DNA from: Candidatus Hydrogenedentota bacterium
GTDB lineage: Bacteria > Hydrogenedentota > Hydrogenedentia > Hydrogenedentales > SLHB01
Length of the DNA stretch: 64,000 bases
NCBI GenBank assembly: GCA_029552745.1
Contig: JAKPDK010000158.1
Span: forward strand, 167,741 to 231,740
Direction: 5' to 3'
The position numbers and the translations under genes were made by a program. Below the pieces are notes generated by a model, which was not told the DNA's origin, made no database searches, and saw only the letters and a list, made by a program, of their open reading frames with translations. Shown piece after piece: positions 53,702 through 62,370 of the stretch (its first letter is position 1; every line of letters begins with the position of its first letter).

Positions 53702-55777
53702 TTACGGTGCGATAGAGCTCAGGTCAAGGTCGTATTGACGGGAAGCGCCCCGAATCACGCGATCGTCTTGCGTAAGAATGCTCTCAATGCGCACAGGGAC
53801 ATTATCATTCTCGTTCAGTGTCGTGTAGGTCAAAACATAGTGGCGGCTCATGTCTCGTGCAAATTCTGCCAAACGTACATTCAATTGTAGCATCGAAATC
53901 TCTCCGCCGTTGCCGACCGGCACACCGCCTTCGCAAGGCGTACCCGTTGGGTAAAATTGGCCATCGGATCCGAGAGATACTTCTGCCAAGAGCCCTTGAT
54001 TCGGTTGATTACCCCACGAAAGCGCAAAAACGCGGACCCTCGTGTCTTTGGCGTCATCCGTGGTGTCGGATACCTCCGCCGGCGGAGTCGTCTGACGTCC
54101 ATCCGAGATCAGCAATATCGCGTTGACTACCGCATCGGCAAAACCTGTGGTTTGGTCACCGGTACCGCCTTGCTCAAAATCGTAAAGTCGTGTAATGGCG
54201 TCATCCACCGCCGGCAACACGGCAGATGCACCATGCGTCGTGCCGGGAAACGCCTGCAATGCCGCCACCAATGCCGCCCGGTTTGTCGTAAAGTCATGAA
54301 TCAACTGGATATTGTTCCTGTCCACGAACGCTGTCAAAGCGATGTTGGTGTTTGCGGGAAAATCCGTCGTGTTTTGAAGAATGGTGGGCACCACCGTTTT
54401 CAGGTAAATGTCGTGAAGGGCATCAGCATGAACAGGAGCGCCTTGGTCTGTCACTGATTGCGCCGCGAGATACATACTGTTCGAATAATCCAACACTACT
54501 ACCAGGTTAATCCGGAATGTGTTCGTAATAGTCAAACCTGTTTCTGACAATTCCAGTGGCACGGCATTCTCATAAACGGTAATACCTTCTTCTATATCAG
54601 TCGTCGGCAGTACCAAAGGAGTTTCGGATGCGTCGCGCAGCAAGAACACGTACCGCAGACGAGAAGGCGTTATCATCCAGGGCGCTGCCCCTTCAATAGA
54701 CAATGGAGCCTTTTCCACCGATACCGGCAACGTCACCGGCGTCACATCGTTGCGGTCATAAGCGCTGATGGTAATGACGCCGCCCGCGGCATCGGAAGGA
54801 AGCCCGCCCCGATATACCGTCACACCTATGCGCTGCCAGTCAGGCGGATAGGTCACGCGGCTTGTACCCGTCAATGGCGTTAAGAACAGCCAACACGGGG
54901 AGTCGGACTCTACGCGGAAATTTAACAACGTGCCACTGTCGCCGGAATTCGCCACAAAAAATTCGTTCGCGTCATTATCAGGCCCGAAATTGAGTTGGCT
55001 CGGGTCGATTATGATGGAAGGATGGACGGGACGGTTAATGACGATTTGCACTTCCACAGGAGAGGTATTGTTCGTTGCCGTATGAGACAACGTCAATGTG
55101 TACGTGTGTTGCCCTGTCTCTAGGGAACTCGGCCGCTGCACGGTCACAGTTACTTCTGTCGGCGTGGAACTTACCGTACCCCCCGAGGGAGAAACAGATA
55201 CAAGCCAGTCCGGTTTGGTACCTTCACTCAGCTGACTCGAGGGGATATTCCACGTAAACGTTCCCGTACCGGCATTCTCCACACGAAACGTCGCAGTGGT
55301 GTCCGTCGAACCCAGTTGAACTATGGCATGGGTGTCATCGGCACCCGGCGCATTTCCTACAACCCGAATTACCGGCGTGTCGCCCGGGGTGGGCACCCCT
55401 CCACCCCCGCCTCCAATAGTAGCCGATACGTACACAGTGAAGTCACCAACCGAGGTAGAGACGACAAACGAACCGTGGCTATTATCCACCGTGAGCAAGC
55501 TTCGGTCCACGCTCAGCGTGATAGTCGACAGATGAACAGTCGTCCCAGATGACGGTGAAACAGTAAGCCATGCAGGAACGGCGCTTGAAATACTCCATGT
55601 AACGGGGACACTACCATTGTTGGCGAGAAACAGGGTGTCTTCATTCAATCCCGTGCTGAAATCAAATGCGAGGGGGAAAACCGTAAAGACAGGCTTTCCT
55701 GTCGGACATCCGACAAGCAGAAACACTATCGTCACGCCAAGAACGGTTCGCACTAGAGTCGCTGTTATCCGCCGCAT
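53702..55777 (-). CDS. vWA lipoprotein with BACON-like repeats
   Basis: A 691-residue lipoprotein; signal GVTIVFLLVGC with lipobox LVGC. Residues 35-330 form three Ig-like beta modules of BACON type, e.g. NNGSVPVTWSISSAVPAWLTVSP and ENAGTGTFTWNIPSSQLSEG. A vWA domain follows (about 400-690: LVVVLDYSNSMYLAAQSV with the MIDAS DxSxS, and ILLISDGRQTTP). It is surface- or periplasm-exposed and probably binds a protein or glycan. GGGGAG lies six bases before the ATG. The neighbouring gene at 55865 also encodes a small lipoprotein with the same style of signal. Confidence 0.75.
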   Translation of the reverse strand: MRRITATLVRTVLGVTIVFLLVGCPTGKPVFTVFPLAFDFSTGLNEDTLFLANNGSVPVTWSISSAVPAWLTVSPSSGTTVHLSTITLSVDRSLLTVDNSHGSFVVSTSVGDFTVYVSATIGGGGGGVPTPGDTPVIRVVGNAPGADDTHAIVQLGSTDTTATFRVENAGTGTFTWNIPSSQLSEGTKPDWLVSVSPSGGTVSSTPTEVTVTVQRPSSLETGQHTYTLTLSHTATNNTSPVEVQIVINRPVHPSIIIDPSQLNFGPDNDANEFFVANSGDSGTLLNFRVESDSPCWLFLTPLTGTSRVTYPPDWQRIGVTVYRGGLPSDAAGGVITISAYDRNDVTPVTLPVSVEKAPLSIEGAAPWMITPSRLRYVFLLRDASETPLVLPTTDIEEGITVYENAVPLELSETGLTITNTFRINLVVVLDYSNSMYLAAQSVTDQGAPVHADALHDIYLKTVVPTILQNTTDFPANTNIALTAFVDRNNIQLIHDFTTNRAALVAALQAFPGTTHGASAVLPAVDDAITRLYDFEQGGTGDQTTGFADAVVNAILLISDGRQTTPPAEVSDTTDDAKDTRVRVFALSWGNQPNQGLLAEVSLGSDGQFYPTGTPCEGGVPVGNGGEISMLQLNVRLAEFARDMSRHYVLTYTTLNENDNVPVRIESILTQDDRVIRGASRQYDLDLSSIAP

Positions 55778-55864
55778 GTCGCCGCTCCCCGATCTCTATT
55801 AAATAGCTTACTCGTAATCACGAGATACTCAAAAATGGTCACTTATCGTAACCGAGTTGGCTCA

Positions 55865-56452
55865 CTATGTAGAAGATTCTTCCGTGACCAGAATTACATT
55901 GACGCCATACGTAGTTATCAGCGTCGGGACATCTACGGTTAAAGCGCGTTCGCTCAGCTTGCGAATGTCCAAAATAACCTGATCTCCAGGCCCCAACCCC
56001 CCGTTATTGGCGTTTGTGACCAATGCCTGGATATCTCCCACCTCGTTATTAAAAAGACTTAACATGTCAAGATTCAACAGTCCAGAAAGCGGCGAGATGT
56101 CAGTAACGTCATTGCTATCCAAGATCAATGTCTTAAGGTTTGTCAGATTCTCAAGAGGTCCTAAATCGCTCACTTGGTTGTTCTCAAGATTTAACCAGGT
56201 CAAATTGACACAATATTGCAATCCGTCGAGACTCTCAATATTTAAGTTTCTTGCATCCAAGCGGTAAAGCTTGTTCACATCCGATTGGGTCAAAATCAGA
56301 AAGGGCTGACCCAATTCAGCCCGAACGGCGCTTTCCAGTGCCTTGTCCTTGAACAAAACAATATTCCCTGCGGGTAAAGGACAACCGACCAACGTAAGGA
56401 ACATGAGGGATAAAGTTATAGGTTTCAACGTCTTGGACAGCCTAGGACTCAT
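55865..56452 (-). CDS. Leucine-rich-repeat lipoprotein
   Basis: A 195-residue lipoprotein with signal ITLSLMFLTLVGC. A helical cap (DKALESAVRAELGQPF) leads into about five internalin-type LRRs (LTWLNLENNQVSDLGPLENL, LKTLILDSNDVTDISPLSGL, LDMLSLFNNEVGDIQAL). A short C-terminal beta segment follows. This is the cap-plus-LRR form common in Gram-negative environmental bacteria, short in repeat number. The ATG at 56452 has AAGGGGG five bases upstream; GTG at 56458 is less likely. Same strand as the vWA lipoprotein, 87 bases apart. Confidence 0.75.
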   Translation of the reverse strand: MSPRLSKTLKPITLSLMFLTLVGCPLPAGNIVLFKDKALESAVRAELGQPFLILTQSDVNKLYRLDARNLNIESLDGLQYCVNLTWLNLENNQVSDLGPLENLTNLKTLILDSNDVTDISPLSGLLNLDMLSLFNNEVGDIQALVTNANNGGLGPGDQVILDIRKLSERALTVDVPTLITTYGVNVILVTEESST

Positions 56453-56600
56453 GGCCACCCCCTTTACATTTGTGGCTCAACGTTTTCAGACCACACAAAC
56501 CAAACTTTTCTTAACACACATTATGAAAAAATCTCGACAATTTGTCAAGAGATTTCTCTTGCCCAGGCAATACCCGCTCTCTATCTTGAAAAACCAAACC

Positions 56601-56636
56601 TTCCAATTCTCTCTAATTTACCAGAGAGAAAAGGAA
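56601..56636 (-). terminator. Possible terminator downstream of orphan peptide 5
   Basis: Stem TTCTCTC / GAGAGAA (56607-56613 and 56624-56630) extended by TTCC / GGAA across an A/A mismatch. On the minus strand it is followed by GGTTTGGTTTTT. It lies 32 bases past the peptide stop. Confidence 0.35.
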
Positions 56637-56667
56637 ATTGTTGCAGGAAACGCCTTTTTCCGAAAAA

Positions 56668-56844
56668 TCATTCCGGATTCGGCTCAGGAATGTTGCACTT
56701 TCCTGTTAAATAGCCCAACAAGGGTGCTTGTCCACCATATGCCCCTAAAATATCTGCCAAAAACTGAAGAACGCGACATATAATGTCTTGAACTGCGTCC
56801 GCGCGCGAGGGCACTCTTTGTGTGATACTCGTAATGTGCTTCAC
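56668..56844 (-). CDS. Orphan HIxxIT-family peptide 5 (putative RiPP precursor)
   Basis: A 58-residue peptide starting with GTG, with AAAGGAGG five bases upstream, the strongest ribosome site of the family. It begins VKHITSITQRVPSRA, the same signature as the four peptides near 3 kb. The core holds hydrophobic helix IICRVLQFLADILGAYGG, then PLLGYLTGKC and a proline-rich acidic tail. Cys23/Cys50 and GAY34-36 line up with Cys26/Cys51 and GAY36-38 of peptide 2. It is 47 kb from the maturation genes, so it would depend on them in trans. A longer reading to 56877 starts upstream of the ribosome site and is rejected. Confidence 0.65.
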   Translation of the reverse strand: MKHITSITQRVPSRADAVQDIICRVLQFLADILGAYGGQAPLLGYLTGKCNIPEPNPE

Positions 56845-56857
56845 TGGAACCTCCTTT

Positions 56858-56871
56858 GATGCTCGAGCATC
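56858..56871. promoter_or_regulatory. Perfect 14-base palindrome before peptide 5
   Basis: GATGCTCGAGCATC, self-complementary, between the predicted promoter and the ribosome site of peptide 5. An operator is the simplest reading; the sequence differs from the palindrome upstream of peptide 1. Confidence 0.35.
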
Positions 56872-56910
56872 TCCCAAAACTTGGCTTTAGAAAATCGCCC
56901 TTTTGTCAAT

Positions 56911-56939
56911 AGTTTATCCCTTTCCAGGGATTTTGTCAA
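56911..56939 (-). promoter_or_regulatory. Promoter of orphan peptide 5
   Basis: On the minus strand, TTGACA (56939-56934), a 17-base spacer and TAAACT (56916-56911). Transcription would begin near 56904, leaving a leader of about 60 bases, similar to that of peptide 1. Confidence 0.6.
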
Positions 56940-57005
56940 GGAGTCCGTTGGTTCTTTCAGCATACGCGCCGATCCACAAGGTTCTCCAGTATGGCCGGTC
57001 CACTT

Positions 57006-57917
57006 TTAAGAAAGTAGCCGTCTCATCTGTTCGGCGATAGCTCGTATGTGTTCCGGACCCGAACCGCAACAACCACCGATAAACTTGGCGCCGGCGTCGA
57101 GCAGTTCTTTTACGACACCGGCATAGAGTTCCGGTGGCGCCGAATAGCAAAGACTACCGTTTTCGCCCAAAGTCGGTTTCCCCGCATTGCCTTTTACCCA
57201 CAAGGGTAGGTCCGCGCCACAAGCCGAAAAACTACGAACAATAGGAGCGAACGATTCAATGCCCACGCCGCAATTCGCCCCGACAAAGGAAGCCCCGTTC
57301 GCTTTTGCCATGTCGTACACCTGCGCCACACTGACGCCCATCATCGTATATTCGTTGTTTGGACCCGAGTCAAAACTGAAAGAGACCCCTACCGGTACAT
57401 TTACAGCATCTAGACAACCTTTCAAGGCGGCTTCGGCTTCCATCAGGTCTGTCTGCGTCTCTATGACGATCGCATCCACCCCGCCTTCTACCAGCGCCAC
57501 AGCTTGTTCGGCAGCGGCGGCTGTCACCTCTGCTGCATCAATTTCCCCCATCATCACCATTTTGCCGCAAGGTCCTATGGACGCGAAAACATAGGCTTTT
57601 CCGGCGGCAGCACGCTTGGAAATAGCTGCCCCCGCACGGGACAACTCGCCGGCGCGATCTGCCATACCGTGTTTTTCCAATGCGATACGGTTGCTATTGA
57701 AAGTATTCGTCAGAATGACTTGTGCCCCTGCGGCGACATAATTACTAGCCACAGCGAAGACCTTCTCCGGCGCTTGGATGTTCCATAAGTCGCAAATCTC
57801 GCCGGGACGTGCCCCGAGTTTAATCATTTCCGTACCCCAGGCACCGTCCGCACACAAAGGCGGTAATTCTCTCAAGTTGTCCCGCGTAAGCTTTACATGG
57901 GGATCAAAATTAGTCAT
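57006..57917 (-). CDS. Homocysteine S-methyltransferase family protein
   Basis: A 303-residue barrel with the zinc-binding cysteines in GANCGVG and GGCCGSGPEHI. CADGAWGTEMIKLG and TNTFNSNRIALEKHG match the homocysteine-binding region of MetH module 1, MmuM and BHMT. It would methylate homocysteine to methionine from S-methylmethionine, betaine or a corrinoid protein; the donor cannot be told. I use the ATG at 57917 with AAAGGGA upstream; ATG at 57932 is possible. It follows the lysA-like gene by 35 bases on the same strand. Confidence 0.88.
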   Translation of the reverse strand: MTNFDPHVKLTRDNLRELPPLCADGAWGTEMIKLGARPGEICDLWNIQAPEKVFAVASNYVAAGAQVILTNTFNSNRIALEKHGMADRAGELSRAGAAISKRAAAGKAYVFASIGPCGKMVMMGEIDAAEVTAAAAEQAVALVEGGVDAIVIETQTDLMEAEAALKGCLDAVNVPVGVSFSFDSGPNNEYTMMGVSVAQVYDMAKANGASFVGANCGVGIESFAPIVRSFSACGADLPLWVKGNAGKPTLGENGSLCYSAPPELYAGVVKELLDAGAKFIGGCCGSGPEHIRAIAEQMRRLLS

Positions 57918-57952
57918 CGTTTTCCCTTTCATGAAGAACCGTATAACTTTGC

Positions 57953-59215
57953 CTATAGATTCAAACCGATTTCATTGCTGACGATCTGTTCTAATGTTTG
58001 ACGTTTGCGAATCAGCACGGTGTCGCCATTGCTTCGTAGCAGAACCTCCGCAGCCTCCGGAAAGGAATTATAGTTCTTGGTGCACATCCCGCTGCAGTAA
58101 GCCCCCACTGCCTCGATAACCAGCGCATCACCGATTGCTGCTTCCAACAGCTCGCGGGGCGCCAGTCCTTCGGGGTTTCCCGGCGCCGGCGTGAGCACGT
58201 CTCCGCTCTCACAACAATGACCCACTACGATATAGTTCTTTCTTCCGCGGGAACCTTGGTTGGCAGGCACAACGACCAGGGGATGTTGCGCTCCGTAGAG
58301 CGTTGGCCTCGTCACCTCGGTCATCCCCGTATCTGTCTTGAGAAAAACGTAGCCGTTCTTACCGGTATCCACCACATCGATTATGGAACAAACCAGAGCC
58401 CCCGCATTCGCAACCAGATAGGTGCCTGGTTCAATTTCCAGATGAAGCCGTCGTCCCGTCTTCTCGGCAAATTGTTCCACGTCCCGCTTAATCACCATCC
58501 CAATTTCCTGGAGATTGGCCGTAGGCTCTCCGGACATCCTCCCCACCTTAAACCCACCGCCAAGACTCAACACCTTCACGTCCGGCAACCGCTCGGCAAT
58601 ATGTAGAGACAACTTGGCGCATCGATTCCATACCTGAGGATCGGCACCGGAACCAATATGCGTGTGCATCCTGGTGACGCGTAATTTCCACTTCTCAGCG
58701 ACGGCGAGGACTCTCTCCAGGTACTCGTGCCAGATACCAAAACTCGCTGTAGGACCTCCTACATTCGTTCGGTTATTGTGTCCTGAGCCTAACCCGGGAT
58801 TGATCCGCACCCCGGCCTCAGTACCAGGACATAACTCACCATAAATTTCCAGTTGGTGTAACGAGGTAGCATTGAATAACACGCCTTTTCCCAGCAGCTC
58901 GGCTAAATTTTTGGGTATTTCCTGTGCGGTGATTTGAATGTGCTGCGGTGGCACTCCCGCCAGCATCGCCCGTTGAGCCTCATACCCACTGCTTGCATCA
59001 ATGAACAGCCCCGCTCTGTGGAGGATTTGTACAATCGCCCTAGTAGGACATGCCTTCATCGCATAACGCGCCGTAAACCCAAACGCATTCGGGAAGGCAA
59101 GCACTTCCGAGGCCCGTCGAAGCAACGTCTTCTCGTCATAGACAAAAACAGGCGACCCGAACGCCTCGCGGATCGCCAATACCTGCTCCGGGGTCAAAAA
59201 AGCCAATCTCTCCAT
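57953..59215 (-). CDS. lysA: Diaminopimelate decarboxylase-like PLP enzyme
   Basis: A 420-residue fold-III PLP enzyme. The Schiff-base Lys is in ARYAMKACPT. Further motifs are HTHIGSG, LSLGGGFKVG, EIEPGTYLVANAG and the second-subunit motif GAYCSGMCTKNYNSF. It would decarboxylate meso-diaminopimelate to lysine. The CESGDVL-type motif (CCESGDVLTPAP) is present. The GAYCSGMC tail has an extra cysteine compared with most LysA proteins, so a related amino-acid decarboxylase or epimerase remains possible. First gene of a two-gene unit with the homocysteine methyltransferase. Confidence 0.82.
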   Translation of the reverse strand: MERLAFLTPEQVLAIREAFGSPVFVYDEKTLLRRASEVLAFPNAFGFTARYAMKACPTRAIVQILHRAGLFIDASSGYEAQRAMLAGVPPQHIQITAQEIPKNLAELLGKGVLFNATSLHQLEIYGELCPGTEAGVRINPGLGSGHNNRTNVGGPTASFGIWHEYLERVLAVAEKWKLRVTRMHTHIGSGADPQVWNRCAKLSLHIAERLPDVKVLSLGGGFKVGRMSGEPTANLQEIGMVIKRDVEQFAEKTGRRLHLEIEPGTYLVANAGALVCSIIDVVDTGKNGYVFLKTDTGMTEVTRPTLYGAQHPLVVVPANQGSRGRKNYIVVGHCCESGDVLTPAPGNPEGLAPRELLEAAIGDALVIEAVGAYCSGMCTKNYNSFPEAAEVLLRSNGDTVLIRKRQTLEQIVSNEIGLNL

Positions 59216-59469
59216 AAAAACCCTAACTCTGTTTACTTTTTCAAAAAGGAATCAGACGCCCATGATTCTACTATGGAATCTACGAGCTCGCAACCGGATG
59301 TATTCGTCCCGTATCTGTGGCAGGTTCTGGTGGTTTAACCGTGCCATGACCATTAACCTTTAGCCTGATGAAGATGGGATGCGGCCTCGGAATCCCCCCG
59401 GGGCGAGGCGACGGCAATGTAGGGGCCGTTCACGAACCGCGTTGCGGGGATAGAAAGCTCTCCCAGGCA
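59216..59469. other. Intergenic, GC-rich, nothing firm
   Basis: Contains scraps similar to the short GC-rich repeats (gtaggggcc near 59419) but no gene. Copy F of the dispersed repeat begins at 59470. Confidence 0.4.
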
Positions 59470-59607
59470 CTGTCATTTCGAGGAGTGCCGTAGGCGCGAC
59501 GTGGCAATCTCCTCGGGTATCAGGGGGAAACCCGGGATGCGATAGGGCGCAGCGCGTTGCGCCCGTACAACAAAGACGAGGGGATTGTCTCGCGTTGGAA
59601 TGACAGC
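59470..59607. repeat. Dispersed palindromic repeat, degenerate copy F
   Basis: tgtcatttcgaggagtgccg...gcgacgtggcaatctcctcggg at the left and gacgaggggattgtctcgcgttggaatgacag at the right. An internal hairpin agggcgcagcgcgttgcgccc lies at about 59544-59564. More diverged than the other copies. Confidence 0.65.
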
Positions 59608-59715
59608 AAGTTAACAAGCCGTAGGAAAAGACCGCCCTTCACTCACCTTCAGTTTTGTTTTCTTTGGTTGTATCCGTATTATTTAGCCCTTGTCTCAAAT
59701 GTTTGGAGAACAGTC

Positions 59716-60435
59716 ATGTTACGACAAGTGGATGCTGTATTTTTCGATTTCGGAGGGACATTGGCTTTTGAACCGTACACGCATGTCGACAGTTTCTACG
59801 CCTACCTGGTCTCTCACAAAATTGAGACAACTCGCGAAGAAGTGCAAGCCGGCATTGCCGCCATGGAGGAGTTTGACCGCTCTTGGCATGAACAGCACGG
59901 CGGCGATGGTTCCAAACGTATTTCTGAAAGATTCTGGTTTCGTATGTGCCTTGAGTTCGCACGACACATCTCCTCCGTTGTCGATAAAGAGGACCTGGCG
60001 GAAGTGCTCCACGCCGACCATCGGGTTATCCCAAATCATCTTTACGAGGACACGATTCCCACGTTGGAAGTCTTGCACCGCGCGGGCATCTGTATGGGCG
60101 TCATCAGCAATTGGGACGCCCCCATCCTGGAGTTTGTGCTACACGACCTCAGAATACGCCATTATTTTCGTACCGCTGTCTCCTCTCGTTGCGCAGAGTG
60201 TGAAAAACCCGCCCCAAAGATCTTCCTGGAAGCGTGTCGCAGGGCAAATGTTTCACCCGAGCATTCCGTGATGGTCGGCGATAACCCCGCCGCGGATGTT
60301 CAGGGCGCACTGGGCGTGGGAATGATGCCGGTCTGGATTAACCGTAATGGCACAAATATTTCCATTGCGTGTCCTACAATTTACCGCTTGTCAGAGTTAC
60401 CCGCGCTCCTCAGTCGAACCTTGACACAGCCCTAA
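59716..60435 (+). CDS. HAD-superfamily hydrolase, subfamily IA
   Basis: A 239-residue phosphatase of the phosphoglycolate/haloacid type. Motif I VFFDFGGTLAFE is unusual in having Gly instead of the general acid Asp (DxD reads DFG). Motif II is VISNWDA, motif III Lys is in EKPAPKIFLEA and motif IV is MVGDNPAADVQGA. Because the second Asp is missing in DFG, phosphatase activity is less certain, although DFGGTL is known in many members. GGAG lies eight bases before the ATG; the long N-terminal reading to 59557 runs through the repeat and is rejected. Confidence 0.82.
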   Translation: MLRQVDAVFFDFGGTLAFEPYTHVDSFYAYLVSHKIETTREEVQAGIAAMEEFDRSWHEQHGGDGSKRISERFWFRMCLEFARHISSVVDKEDLAEVLHADHRVIPNHLYEDTIPTLEVLHRAGICMGVISNWDAPILEFVLHDLRIRHYFRTAVSSRCAECEKPAPKIFLEACRRANVSPEHSVMVGDNPAADVQGALGVGMMPVWINRNGTNISIACPTIYRLSELPALLSRTLTQP

Positions 60436-60499
60436 GGGCTGGGGCATATCTTGACACCCAGGGGGAATACCGGACAGGTTTTCGGTCGGGAATTAAATG

Positions 60500-60528
60500 T
60501 TGACTTATATTATCAAGTATGTTATGAT
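60500..60528 (+). promoter_or_regulatory. Promoter of the sulfite/APS reductase operon
   Basis: TTGACT at 60500-60505, a 17-base spacer and TATGAT at 60523-60528, in an AT-rich stretch 52 bases before the sulfite reductase start. AT-rich flanks could host a Rrf2/CysB-type regulator, but no operator is clear. Confidence 0.6.
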
Positions 60529-60579
60529 TGAATAAACTAATAAACGGTCACTTTTACTAGTTGACGGAGCAAGAACAAC

Positions 60580-62355
60580 ATGGTGAGTTGGATTGAAAGT
60601 AACGGAGATTTTTCTCAGCTGAGTGGCGCCGAACGGCTAAAAGCTGAAAGCAAAGGTTTGTATGGTGCGCTACCCGAAGACCTGGCGCAACCGGTAGACC
60701 ATTTCAGCGAAGAGGGCGCAGGCATTTTAAAGTTTCATGGCGCTTATCAAGAAGACGACCGGGACGCCCGAAAAGAACGTAAGAAACTTGGACAGGACAA
60801 GTTGTACTACATGATGGTCCGCACGAAGTTCGGCGGCGGCAAGATAACCCCCGAACAGTACATATGGTGCGATGAGTTCGCCACACGATATGGCCAAAAT
60901 GACATGCGGGCTACGTCCCGACAGGACATCCAATTTCATGGTGTCCCCAAAAGTAATCTGCGCCGATTGATGCATGATCTGAATGTGCTGGCACATATCA
61001 GCACTCTGGGTGCTTGTGGTGACGTTGTGCGAAACACGATGGCCTCTCCGGTGGCGGACATTGACCCGCGTTATGTTGATCTGGGGTTTGATGCGGTTCG
61101 ATTGGCTCAAGAAATCAACGCAAGGGCTTTTCCGAAGACCCAAGCCTATTATGAGCTTTGGATAAATGATCATGCTGTGCATGTGAACCCGGATGGTTCG
61201 GTGACATTTGATCGTCCGCCGACGCCTCAGGAAGAGGAAGACCCTCTCTATGGGAAAACCTATTTGCCTAGGAAATTCAAGATCGCGATTGGGGCGGATT
61301 TCGACAATTCGGTAGACCTTTACACAAATGATGTAGGGATTATGGCAGTCACCGACCACGACAAGATCATTGGGTTTGAGATTCTTGCCGGTGGCGGTTT
61401 GGGATTCTCTCATGGACGAGAAAAGACGTATCCGCGTTTAGCCGACCACGTGGCGTTTGTCTCCTATGATGAGATTTGGCCTATCGTGGAAGCCATCATC
61501 CATGTGCAACGCGACTGGGGCGACCGGACAGACCGGCGTCAAGCCCGCTTGAAATACACCGTTGACCGTCTCGGGTTGGAGACATTTGTCGGGAAGATTT
61601 ACGAGTACGCGGGCCGAACATTTGCCCCACCTCGCGGGGTAAAGCCGAACGACCATCCGGACTTCCTCGGGTGGCACAAACAGAGTCAGCCCGGGCTCAA
61701 TTACGTAGGCGTTTGGGTAGAATGCGGCAGGATCAAGGACTATCCCGGTAGCCATCAATTTAAGAGCGGGCTGCGCCGCATCGTTGAAAAGTTCCGTGTG
61801 AGCGTCCGGATTACTCCCGACCAGAACCTCATTTTGGCGAACATCCGCGATGAAGATGTCGCAGCGGTGCAAGACCTTTTGGACGAGTTTTCTATTCCCA
61901 CCGACCAAAACCTCCCCAGAATTCGCCGTAAAGAGATGGCGTGTGTAGCTCTACCGCTTTGTAATTTAGCCACAACCGAAGCAGAACGCGTGATGCCGGA
62001 GGTTATGCGCGGTCTTGTAGCGGCAGGGTTTGGCGACGAAGACGTGGTCATCCGTATGACAGGCTGTCCTAACGGCTGTGCCCGGTCATCAGCTTGTGAA
62101 ATCGGGCTTATCGGCAAAGGTACCAACCGCTACGTCTTAGCCGTCGGCGGCGATTATTTGGGCACTCGTTTGAACCAAGTCTTGTACCCCTCGATTGAGT
62201 TCAAAGACATCGTGCCTACCATCAGCAAGCTGCTTTCCTTGTGGAAAGCAGCACGAAAGCCCGAGGAACATTTCGGTGATTGGGCGTACCGGGTTGGCGT
62301 GGACCACTTACGGAAGCAACTGGAAAACGGTGTGATTACTGACCAGACGACTTAA
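60580..62355 (+). CDS. Sulfite (or nitrite) reductase, siroheme and 4Fe-4S
   Basis: A 591-residue haemoprotein with the duplicated reductase half-domains. Substrate-side residues lie in DMRATSRQDIQFHG and DVVRNTMASPVADIDP. Cluster and siroheme cysteines are in CVALPLCNLATTEAE and TGCPNGCARSSACEIG. It performs the six-electron reduction of sulfite to sulfide. Sequence alone does not exclude nitrite, but the APS reductase gene 15 bases downstream points to assimilatory sulfate reduction. GGAG precedes the ATG by 11 bases. No electron-donating flavoprotein is encoded nearby, so ferredoxin is the likely donor. Confidence 0.9.
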   Translation: MVSWIESNGDFSQLSGAERLKAESKGLYGALPEDLAQPVDHFSEEGAGILKFHGAYQEDDRDARKERKKLGQDKLYYMMVRTKFGGGKITPEQYIWCDEFATRYGQNDMRATSRQDIQFHGVPKSNLRRLMHDLNVLAHISTLGACGDVVRNTMASPVADIDPRYVDLGFDAVRLAQEINARAFPKTQAYYELWINDHAVHVNPDGSVTFDRPPTPQEEEDPLYGKTYLPRKFKIAIGADFDNSVDLYTNDVGIMAVTDHDKIIGFEILAGGGLGFSHGREKTYPRLADHVAFVSYDEIWPIVEAIIHVQRDWGDRTDRRQARLKYTVDRLGLETFVGKIYEYAGRTFAPPRGVKPNDHPDFLGWHKQSQPGLNYVGVWVECGRIKDYPGSHQFKSGLRRIVEKFRVSVRITPDQNLILANIRDEDVAAVQDLLDEFSIPTDQNLPRIRRKEMACVALPLCNLATTEAERVMPEVMRGLVAAGFGDEDVVIRMTGCPNGCARSSACEIGLIGKGTNRYVLAVGGDYLGTRLNQVLYPSIEFKDIVPTISKLLSLWKAARKPEEHFGDWAYRVGVDHLRKQLENGVITDQTT

Positions 62356-62370
62356 CAGCGAGGACTTCTT

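Noticed and set aside
57187..57594. A 135-codon plus-strand frame opposite the homocysteine methyltransferase
   Set aside because: Shadow of a well-supported minus-strand gene with no domain or ribosome site.
59557..59715. N-terminal extension of the HAD gene
   Set aside because: It runs through the dispersed repeat copy F. The ATG at 59716 has its own GGAG and begins at the conserved motif.
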